A stretch of 64,000 bases of DNA from Allobosea sp039673065 (GTDB taxonomy: Bacteria; Pseudomonadota; Alphaproteobacteria; Rhizobiales; Beijerinckiaceae): positions 205,394 through 269,393 of the forward strand of contig NZ_JBDJKW010000005.1 in NCBI RefSeq assembly GCF_039673065.1. The letters run 5' to 3'. Made by a program: the position numbers and the translations under genes. Shown piece by piece: positions 40,898 to 47,346 of the stretch. Positions within the stretch are counted from its first letter, which is position 1. The number at the start of each line of letters is the position of its first letter. The notes under the pieces are model-generated. The model had not been told where the DNA came from. It made no database searches and was given only the letters and a program-made list of their open reading frames with translations.

Positions 40898-42178
40898 TTG
40901 AGTCAGTTGCGTCGGCGATCGAAGCGAAACCGTGGCCCCGGCCTGCGCTGGGCGCTGTCGACCGTCGCCCCCTGGGCGCTCTCGGCCGGCATGCTGATCT
41001 CGTTCACCGCCTCCGCCGGCCAGAACCACGACGACCCCGGCGTGCCTGCCTCGCCGATCGCGCGCCTGGCGCCCGGCCCGCTCTCCGCCCTCGCCGAAGG
41101 ACCGTCCGTCCTGGTCGCCGCGAGCGCCTTCCATCTGCCGCAGGAGGTGTTCCGCCGCGCCTCGCAGCCGCCGCGCAGCGATGCCGCACTGGCCAACCCC
41201 TTCCCGCCCCGCGAGGACATGAAGCGCACCGCCGCCGGCTTCCCGCGCGTCGAGCGCGCCGGCAAGGGCGACCAGCTCCCGGCGCTGCGCCCTTCGTTAA
41301 GCCGCGCCACGCCGCCGACCGAGCTGGCGAGCGTCGTCTTCGGCGCGCCGCAGGACGGGCTGATCTCCGGCGGTTTCTCGATGGAGGCGGCCGAGGGCTA
41401 TGACGGCCCGCAGGTCGGCTTCGAGCCGATCGTGCCCGACCAGGGGCTGACCGATCCGGCGCTGTCCGACGCTTCACCGGCCGCCGTGCCCCACGTCTTC
41501 AGCACCGCACGACAGGCCGAGCTCACTCTGGAGAGCATGGACGGCTCGACGCCCTTCGTCTCCGACCGCAGCGCGCAGTCCTCGACGACGCCTGCGAGCG
41601 GCGGGGCGAACGCCACCCTCGCCTCGCTGACGCCCTCGCCCTTCGGAGCCGAGCCGCCGGCGCCGAACGGCAGCCTCGTCGCCAAGGTGCCGGCGCCGCG
41701 CCCGACCGATCTGCGCCTCGCCGCGCCGGGCGAGCGCCAGAGCTATGCCGGGCTGATCGCGCCGGCCGCGATGGCCAAGGAGCAGCGCTGCCTCGCCGAG
41801 GCGGTCTATTTCGAGGCGCGCTCGGAATCCGACAAGGGCCGCGCCGCCGTGGCGCAGGTCGTGCTCAACCGGGTGAAGAGCGGGCTCTATCCCAACACCG
41901 TCTGCGGCACGGTCTACCAGAACCGCAACCGCCATCTCGCCTGCCAGTTCACATTCGCCTGCGAAGGCAAGGCGCTGCGCATCACCGAGCCTGGCCCCTG
42001 GCGCGACGCGGTGCGCATCGCCCGCGAGGTCTACGAGGGCACGACCTACCTCGCCGATGTCGGAGCCTCGACCCATTACCACGCCGACTATGTGCGGCCT
42101 CAGTGGTCCCGCAAGCTGAAGAAAATGGACACGATCGGCCGCCACGTCTTCTACAAGCTCCGCCCCGGGCAGACGTGA
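40898..42178 (+). CDS. Cell wall hydrolase, SleB family
   Basis: 426 aa. N-terminal hydrophobic anchor or signal (about 18-41), a long low-complexity Pro/Ala/Ser linker (45-295), then a C-terminal SleB/hydrolase_2 domain: EQRCLAEAVYFEARSESDKGRAAVAQVVLNRVKSGLYPNTVCGTVYQNRNRHLACQFTFACEG and ASTHYHADYVRPQW. The catalytic Glu lies in YFEARSE. Start TTG at 40898; no ATG in frame nearby. A CtrA-like box precedes it. Likely a murein hydrolase acting at division or growth. Confidence 0.88.
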   Translation: MSQLRRRSKRNRGPGLRWALSTVAPWALSAGMLISFTASAGQNHDDPGVPASPIARLAPGPLSALAEGPSVLVAASAFHLPQEVFRRASQPPRSDAALANPFPPREDMKRTAAGFPRVERAGKGDQLPALRPSLSRATPPTELASVVFGAPQDGLISGGFSMEAAEGYDGPQVGFEPIVPDQGLTDPALSDASPAAVPHVFSTARQAELTLESMDGSTPFVSDRSAQSSTTPASGGANATLASLTPSPFGAEPPAPNGSLVAKVPAPRPTDLRLAAPGERQSYAGLIAPAAMAKEQRCLAEAVYFEARSESDKGRAAVAQVVLNRVKSGLYPNTVCGTVYQNRNRHLACQFTFACEGKALRITEPGPWRDAVRIAREVYEGTTYLADVGASTHYHADYVRPQWSRKLKKMDTIGRHVFYKLRPGQT

Positions 42179-42240
42179 GGGGTGTAGCGCGAAAGATCAA
42201 ATGGCAGCAGGTGCGGAGGCTGCAAGCCCACGCGGAAAGG

Positions 42241-42706
42241 TTAAACCTCAAGGTCGGATAAGGCGGCAGCCCGGAGTTCAGCAGCGCCCCGATCGCATGC
42301 TTCGACAAGGTGCAGTAATCGGTCGTTCAGCGTCCGGTCGTCACCGCGCGCCGCGTTGTTGTCGAACCGCTCGAAGGCGGAACTGAATTCACGGGAGATA
42401 ATCAGGACGCTTTCTCCATATGTTTGCGAAAGGGAAGCTCGTAATTCCAACGCCTTCTTCTCTAAGTCCGTATACGCAGATCCGTAGGTGCACCGCTGTT
42501 CATCTTCGATCGCATAATCCAGCATGCTTGGCGTACACGTGCCGCAACTGCTTGAGGTTGTGCAAGATGGTTGAATAGGCGACGCGGCGAACGTCCCAGA
42601 GGCGCACTGCACGCTCTCGCCTATGAGACAGATGATTGTTGACCAGGATGCCGCCGATCGCGATCAGGGCACCGATGGCTGGGCCAAACAGTGAGCTGCC
42701 GTCCAC
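42241..42706 (-). pseudogene. Frameshifted small membrane protein
   Basis: Begins MDGSSLFGPAIGALIAIGGILVNNHLSHRRERAVRLWDVRRVAYSTILHNLKQL (one membrane segment, then charged coiled coil), and after the frame break near 42520 resumes in the +1 frame as AIEDEQRCTYGSAYTDLEKKALELRASLSQTYGESVLIISREFSSAFERFDNNAARGDD. Together about 150 residues in a pattern seen in one-TM coiled-coil proteins of unknown role. An extra base around CAAGCATGCT explains the shift. Low GC and proximity to a methylase remnant suggest imported DNA in decay. Confidence 0.65.
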
Positions 42707-42745
42707 GTTATGTCCTTTCGTCGGACCTGACTTCCTGAACCCGCA

Positions 42746-42918
42746 CTATCTTTCTAGCTCTACCGCCTCGCAACTAAGCTCGACTGTCTTGATCGAGGCC
42801 CATGCGAACAGCGCGCGCACCGCGGGCTCGTTGTTCAAATACAGGATGAAGCGGCCTTGAAGGGCCTGTAAAGCGGCGCTGCACTCGGCGAAGTGGGCAC
42901 GCCCGAAGAGCGCTGCCG
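42746..42918 (-). pseudogene. Remnant of DNA adenine methylase (Dam family)
   Basis: The minus strand encodes ALFGRAHFAECSAALQALQ and GRFILYLNNEPAVRALF, closely matching the late segment of phage-type Dam methylases (..F..L...L...GRFILSLND.PEVR..F). Nothing upstream of about 42918 matches (the DPPY motif region is missing) and the frame stops after LSCEAVELER, short of the family end. About 57 codons are therefore a fragment without activity. Confidence 0.6.
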
Positions 42919-43174
42919 CCGGTCTCAACGACGGATGCCGCCACCGACGCATGCTCCCCAGACTCCGGCAGAGGCCCACACGCACAGTATCGCGCTTCGG
43001 ACTGCCTGATACAGGCAGGGCCACTCACCGCGGTTCCGTACCCAGAGGATCTGGTAGAGGATGAGAAGGCTTATAGTGCTGATCGGTGAGAATGAGCGGA
43101 TGTATTTGGCTGTCTGACGGAAGAATGGCTGAAACTAGCCGACTGCAGACGGAAATTTTTCAGCGGGGGACGAT

Positions 43175-43603
43175 ATGATGCTGGGCGTGAGGTCTGTAGA
43201 TCGCTCGAGCAAGCCGATCGTCGTCGGGCTTGCGCTGTTCTGCTGTTTGGCCGCCGCCACACATGCGCAGTCCCAATCGCGCTACACCGAAACCCAGCTC
43301 AAACTCGCAGGACAAATCGGATCGGTAATCGGACTGGTCGAGCGCTGCGGGATAGCGCCGATGCCGAACGCTGCGTTTCTGCGGGCGATGAAGGCTGAAG
43401 GCTTGCGGGAAGCCGACATGAAGGCCGACACCGCATTCAAGGCGCGCGTCATCGATCAGATGAAGACCATGAAGGTGATGGATGGCGTCGCGGCTCAAGC
43501 GGGTGTGCCGCATGCCGAAAGGCGGAAGGGTGCATGCGCCAAGCTCGCTGACATGTATGGCCCGGAGGGATATGTGCGCCCCGGCCTGGCTGCTCCTCGC
43601 TGA
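43175..43603 (+). CDS. Small secreted protein, function unknown
   Basis: 142 aa. Signal peptide (hydrophobic VVGLALFCCLAAATHAQ). Mature part has two cysteines (VERCG, KGACAKL) in the spacing common to small periplasmic proteins of Rhizobiales, likely one disulfide. ATG at 43175 or 43178 both follow GGGGACGAT. Codon use is less GC3-rich than neighbours. No family identified. Confidence 0.7.
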   Translation: MMLGVRSVDRSSKPIVVGLALFCCLAAATHAQSQSRYTETQLKLAGQIGSVIGLVERCGIAPMPNAAFLRAMKAEGLREADMKADTAFKARVIDQMKTMKVMDGVAAQAGVPHAERRKGACAKLADMYGPEGYVRPGLAAPR

Positions 43604-43747
43604 GGTTCCCGACGGGCGGCACTTCTCACGGGAGATTATCGCCCGTCGCATATCCTGTATTACTTCAGTGATCCCGACGACCTCGTCAAAGCCCTGCCCA
43701 ACATCAACAACTGGCCGACACCGGCCATCCAGGAGCGCGATCACTAG
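43604..43747 (+). pseudogene. Possible fragment of a coding sequence after 43175 gene
   Basis: In the same frame as the previous stop codon, sequence reads LLTGDYRPSHILYYFSDPDD then LVKALPNINNWPTPAIQERD up to TAG at 43745-43747. Composition looks coding (acidic, aromatic, few Arg runs) but no start codon lies in the frame after the stop at 43601-43603. It could be a leftover gene 3' end. No family was recognised. Confidence 0.3.
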
Positions 43748-43805
43748 GCGATCACCCAAGGTCTCGCAGCTTCCCCGGCATAGTTAATTTTACCTTGTTT
43801 TGTTG

Positions 43806-43821
43806 TTAACCTTGCGTTCAC
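43806..43821 (+). promoter_or_regulatory. CtrA-like box upstream of repeat-bearing secreted gene
   Basis: TTAACCTTGCGTTCAC: TTAA-N7-TTCA, one mismatch from consensus, 71 bp before the ATG at 43892. The surrounding region (43780-43815) is AT-rich. Confidence 0.4.
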
Positions 43822-43891
43822 GAATGGGTTTGGTGCTTCCTTTCGCCATGGATGCGGCCGTAGAGCCGCGGCAACAGGGTTTGCGCCAGAC

Positions 43892-44473
43892 ATGACATCC
43901 AGGGTCCTCACCGTCGCGGCGCTCGCCGCCGCCTCCGTCGTCGCCACGGCCGGCCTCGCCCAGGCCGGCGGGCGCAACTGCAACGGCTCCGCCTGCTACC
44001 GGCTGGTCGAGAAGCCGCCGGTCTACGAGACCGTCGCCGAGAGCTATGTCGTGCGCCCGGAGCGCACCTTCTCGCGGGTCGTCCCGGCGGAATACGAGAC
44101 CGTGTCCGAGCGCGTGATGCTGCGCCCGGAGCGCCGCATCGCCCGCCATATCCCGGCGCGCTACAAGACCGTGTCGGAGAAGGTTCTGATTTCGCCGGCG
44201 AGCAAGCGCTGGGAGGTCAGCCGCGACGCCTATGGCAATGTGAGCGGCTGCTGGGTCGAAGTGCCGGCGCGCTATGGCTGGCAGCAGCGCACCGTCGAGG
44301 TCTCGCCCGGCGGCGTCGCCTATGACGTGGTGCCCGCCGTCTATGGCGAGCGCAGCCGCCGCGTCATGGTCCGCGCCACGCAGGTCGTGCACGAGACCGT
44401 GCCGGCGCAATACGCCACGCGCCATCGCCAGGTGATGGTCAGCCCCGGCAAGCAGTACTGGGCGGGCTACTGA
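43892..44473 (+). CDS. Secreted protein with YETV repeats, function unknown
   Basis: 193 aa. Signal peptide ending LAQAGG. The body is built of degenerate 25-30-residue repeats of the type (V/A)x(Y)(E/K)TV(A/S)E(S/R/K)xx(V)(L/V)(R/S)P, e.g. PPVYETVAESYVVRPE, PAEYETVSERVMLRPE, PARYKTVSEKVLISPA, followed by broader VVPAVYGERSRRVMVRATQVVHETVPAQYATRH copies. Similar beta-rich repeat proteins are common hypothetical proteins in the order. No enzyme motif. A terminator lies downstream. Confidence 0.8.
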   Translation: MTSRVLTVAALAAASVVATAGLAQAGGRNCNGSACYRLVEKPPVYETVAESYVVRPERTFSRVVPAEYETVSERVMLRPERRIARHIPARYKTVSEKVLISPASKRWEVSRDAYGNVSGCWVEVPARYGWQQRTVEVSPGGVAYDVVPAVYGERSRRVMVRATQVVHETVPAQYATRHRQVMVSPGKQYWAGY

Positions 44474-44521
44474 GGCACGCCCCTTCCGAACGTTCCTGTC
44501 GTCACGGACAGCCACCTGCGC

Positions 44522-44545
44522 CCCGGCTTCGGCCGGGACTTTTTT
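44522..44545 (+). terminator. Intrinsic terminator after the YETV-repeat gene
   Basis: CCCGGC-TTCG-GCCGGG stem with stable TTCG tetraloop followed by ACTTTTTT. Positioned 48 bp past the stop on the plus strand. Confidence 0.85.
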
Positions 44546-44584
44546 ATGTGGGATAGGGGCGCTGGGACAGCGGGCGCGCGGCGC

Positions 44585-44854
44585 TCAGGCCAAGCCGCCG
44601 GTCAGGAGCGCCAGCACGCCGACGCCGAGCACGAAGGCGAGGATGCGCGCCGGCATCGAGAACAGCGCGCCGGGCGGCTGGCGGGCGACCAGGCTGGCCA
44701 CGATCTCGACGACGGCCAGCGCCAGCAGCACGAAGATGAAGGGCGGGAAATTCCCGCCCCGCGCGATCCAGCCCGCATTGGTCGCGAGCGAGGCGAGCGC
44801 GCCCAGCCCGATGCCGGCCGCCACGAAGACCTGCTCGGCGCGGCTGAAGCGCAT
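44585..44854 (-). CDS. Small membrane protein, function unknown
   Basis: 89 aa with three hydrophobic segments (about 10-30, 37-56, 66-87) joined by short polar loops (TNAGWIARGGNFPP; ARQPPGALFSMPAR). Six bp after infA on the same strand, so translated from the same mRNA. No recognised family. Confidence 0.7.
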   Translation of the reverse strand: MRFSRAEQVFVAAGIGLGALASLATNAGWIARGGNFPPFIFVLLALAVVEIVASLVARQPPGALFSMPARILAFVLGVGVLALLTGGLA

Positions 44855-44860
44855 CGCCGC

Positions 44861-45130
44861 TCAGCGCCTGCGGAAGTTCTGCGGCCGCGGCGGCATCGGG
44901 CCCGGCCCCGCGGTCTTCTGGCGGAAGTTGATGCGGCCGCGATCGAGATCGTAGGGAGACATCTCGACCACCACGCGGTCGCCCGCGATGGTGCGGATGC
45001 GGTTCTTCTTCATCTTACCGGCCGCGTAGGCCAGGATGAGATGATCATTGTCGAGCTTCACGCGATAGTTGCCGTCGGGCAGGACTTCGATCACCGTCCC
45101 GTCGAACTCGAGCAGTTCTTCCTTCGCCAT
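44861..45130 (-). CDS. infA: Translation initiation factor IF-1 (long-tailed)
   Basis: 89 aa from the ATG at 45130 (MAKEELLEFDGTVIEVLPDGNYRV), an S1/OB fold that binds the 30S A site. The core matches IF-1 through MSPYDLDRGRINFRQK. After it comes an extra tail TAGPGPMPPRPQNFRRR, longer than in the usual 72-residue factor; such tails occur in a second IF-1 in this order. An ATG five codons upstream is not needed. Upstream lies the DEAD helicase. Confidence 0.92.
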   Translation of the reverse strand: MAKEELLEFDGTVIEVLPDGNYRVKLDNDHLILAYAAGKMKKNRIRTIAGDRVVVEMSPYDLDRGRINFRQKTAGPGPMPPRPQNFRRR

Positions 45131-45213
45131 TCGCCGATCCTTCATTCTCTATGCGGCTGCTGGACCGGGCCGCTCGGCCCCCGCCGATGTCCCGGTCCCG
45201 CGGGCGTCACGCG

Positions 45214-46641
45214 TCAGTTCGCGCGGCGCTTGTGACTGTCGCTGCGTCGTTGACCCGTTCTTTGCTGCAAGAAGGCGACGCCGCCAAGTCCTTCCTTGCC
45301 GGAAGGCGAGTCTTTTCGCGCGGTTGCGGCCGTCTGGCGGGGCTGGCCCTGCTGGGCCTGACCATCGCGCGGACGCTCCTGCTGCGGGCGCTCGCGGCGC
45401 GGGTCGCGGTTCTGTGCGGCCGGCCGGCCGTCGCGGCGCGGCTTCTGCCCGGAGGGCTGCTGGCCGCCGCGGTTGCCGCCATTGGGCTGCTTCTTCGGGG
45501 TGCGGCCGTCCCAATAGGGCACGTCGCCCACCGGGGTCAGCGCGACCTTGGTCAGCTTCTCGATCGCGGCGAGGTCACCCCGCTCCTCCGGCGTGCAGAA
45601 GGCGATCGCCAGGCCCGATGCGCCGGCGCGCGCGGTGCGGCCGATGCGGTGGACATAGGTCTCGGGCACGTTCGGCAGGTCGAAATTGACGACATGGCTG
45701 ACGCCGTCGACATCGATGCCGCGCGCGGCGATGTCGGTCGCCACCAGGATGCGCAGCGAGCCGTCGCGGAAGGCGCCGAGTGCGCGCTCGCGCTGGCCCT
45801 GGCTCTTGTTGCCGTGGATCGCCGCCGCCTCAATGCCCGACTGGCCGAGCTGGCGCACGACGCGGTCGGCCCCGTGCTTGGTGCGGGTGAAGACGATGGC
45901 GCGCTCGAGCTCGGGCACCGAGAGCGTCTTGGCCAGCAGCGCCGGCTTCAGGCCCTGCTCGGTGAAGACGACGCGCTGCTCGATCTTCTCGGCCGTGCTG
46001 GCGACCGGAGTCACCGCCACCTCGACCGGGTCGGTCAGGTAGGCGTCGGCGATCTCGCGGATCTGCTTCGGCATGGTCGCAGAGAACAGCAGGGTCTGCC
46101 GCTTCTCGGGGATCAGCTTGGCGATGCGGCGCAGCGCGTGGATGAAGCCGAGGTCGAGCATCTGGTCCGCCTCGTCGAGAACGAGGAACTCAATCTCGCG
46201 CAGCGAGACGGCGCGCTGGTCGACGAGGTCGAGCAGGCGGCCGGGCGTGGCGACGAGGATGTCGACCGGCTGGCCGAGCGCGCGCACCTGCTTGCCGACA
46301 GGCACGCCGCCGAAGATCACCAGCGACTTCACCGTGGTGAACTGGGCGTAGCTGCGGATGCTCGCCTCGATCTGGGCCGCGAGCTCGCGGGTCGGCGACA
46401 GGATCAGGGCGCGCACGCTGCGCGTCGCGGTCCGCCGCGGCTGGGACAGCAGGCGGTTCAGCATCGGCAGCGCGAAGGCCGCGGTCTTGCCGGTACCGGT
46501 CTGGGCGGCGCCGAGCAGGTCACGCCCGTCGCGAATCGAGGGAATCGCCCGGGCCTGGATCGGCGTGGGCGTCTCGTAACCTTCGGCAGCGAGCGCCTTG
46601 AGAAGGGGCTCGGCCAGGCCGAGGTCGTTGAATGTGGTCAA
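45214..46641 (-). CDS. DEAD-box RNA helicase (RhlE/CsdA-like)
   Basis: 475 aa. Unwinds RNA in ribosome assembly or cold adaptation. Motifs in order: Q motif YETPTPIQARAIP, AAQTGTGKTAAFALP (Walker A), SPTRELAAQ, TPGRLLD, LDEADQMLDLGF, FSATMP, FTRTKHGADRVV, DIAARGIDVDGV and HRIGRTARAG. C-terminal basic/Gln/Gly tail (RRDGRPAAQNRDPRRERPQQERP) binds RNA. TTG at 46641 with AGGA upstream gives TTFNDLGLAEPLLKAL, the family start; the longer ATG frame adds 37 residues without similarity. Confidence 0.93.
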   Translation of the reverse strand: MTTFNDLGLAEPLLKALAAEGYETPTPIQARAIPSIRDGRDLLGAAQTGTGKTAAFALPMLNRLLSQPRRTATRSVRALILSPTRELAAQIEASIRSYAQFTTVKSLVIFGGVPVGKQVRALGQPVDILVATPGRLLDLVDQRAVSLREIEFLVLDEADQMLDLGFIHALRRIAKLIPEKRQTLLFSATMPKQIREIADAYLTDPVEVAVTPVASTAEKIEQRVVFTEQGLKPALLAKTLSVPELERAIVFTRTKHGADRVVRQLGQSGIEAAAIHGNKSQGQRERALGAFRDGSLRILVATDIAARGIDVDGVSHVVNFDLPNVPETYVHRIGRTARAGASGLAIAFCTPEERGDLAAIEKLTKVALTPVGDVPYWDGRTPKKQPNGGNRGGQQPSGQKPRRDGRPAAQNRDPRRERPQQERPRDGQAQQGQPRQTAATARKDSPSGKEGLGGVAFLQQRTGQRRSDSHKRRAN

Positions 46642-46832
46642 AATCTGGTTTTCCTGGACCGGACCGCAGGGGGCGCACGTGGAGAACGGAAGCGCCGCAC
46701 CCTGCCGGATCGGGTCGATCTGAATCTGTCGTTCCGGTGAACCGCTAGCCACTGCACCGGAGGACGGGGCGGACGCATGGTCCGCCGGAGTGAGCGGGCG
46801 GGCCGTAGCGGTCCGCCCGAAGGTCGTCCGCC

Positions 46833-47042
46833 TCAGCTGACGACGAGGTTGCCGGCGGAAGACTTGCCGGTCTTGCGGTCCGCGATCAGCTCGTAGCCGA
46901 CGCTCTGGCCTTCGCGCAGCTCACGCAGGCCGGCGCGCTCGACAGCGCTGATGTGGACGAACACGTCCTGGCCACCGGCGTCCGGCGTGATGAAGCCGTA
47001 GCCCTTGGTGGTGTTGAACCACTTGACGATGCCCTTGTTCAT
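46833..47042 (-). CDS. cspA: Cold shock protein, CspA family
   Basis: 69 aa OB-fold RNA chaperone. RNP1 KGYGFI (residues 13-18) and RNP2 VFVHISAVE (28-36) are intact; start MNKGIVKWFNTTKGYGF is typical. A long upstream leader toward 47250 is plausible (cold-shock genes carry structured leaders). Codon-poor regions and position just after the DEAD helicase suggest common cold response. Confidence 0.95.
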   Translation of the reverse strand: MNKGIVKWFNTTKGYGFITPDAGGQDVFVHISAVERAGLRELREGQSVGYELIADRKTGKSSAGNLVVS

Positions 47043-47346
47043 GGAAGGTCGATCCTGCTTGTACAGATCCGCGTATCGGTGAGACTCACGCCACGGCGCG
47101 CGGACGCCCTGCCATGATCTTGTAGCGATGTGTGGTGGATCTGAATTGGCCCGCCGACCGGTTTCACCGCGCGGAGGATTGGCCAGAACCCGGCCGCATC
47201 TCGTCTTACAGGCCTCTTGATAACAGAAATCCAGAGCCGGGTCCAGTTCGGCCGGACGGGCTGGATTGCAGCATCCGACTTGGGCGAATCTACATCTTTC
47301 GTCGGGATGCTGCGGCCGCCCGACACAGCCGAGAAGCAGAAGACGC
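47043..47346. other. 304-bp divergent region cspA / GGDEF-EAL
   Basis: Contains the cspA leader (minus strand) and the promoter of the diguanylate cyclase gene. An AT-richer section at about 47200-47240 (CTTGATAACAGAAATC) is the likeliest promoter zone. No strong hairpin or small gene was found. Confidence 0.4.
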
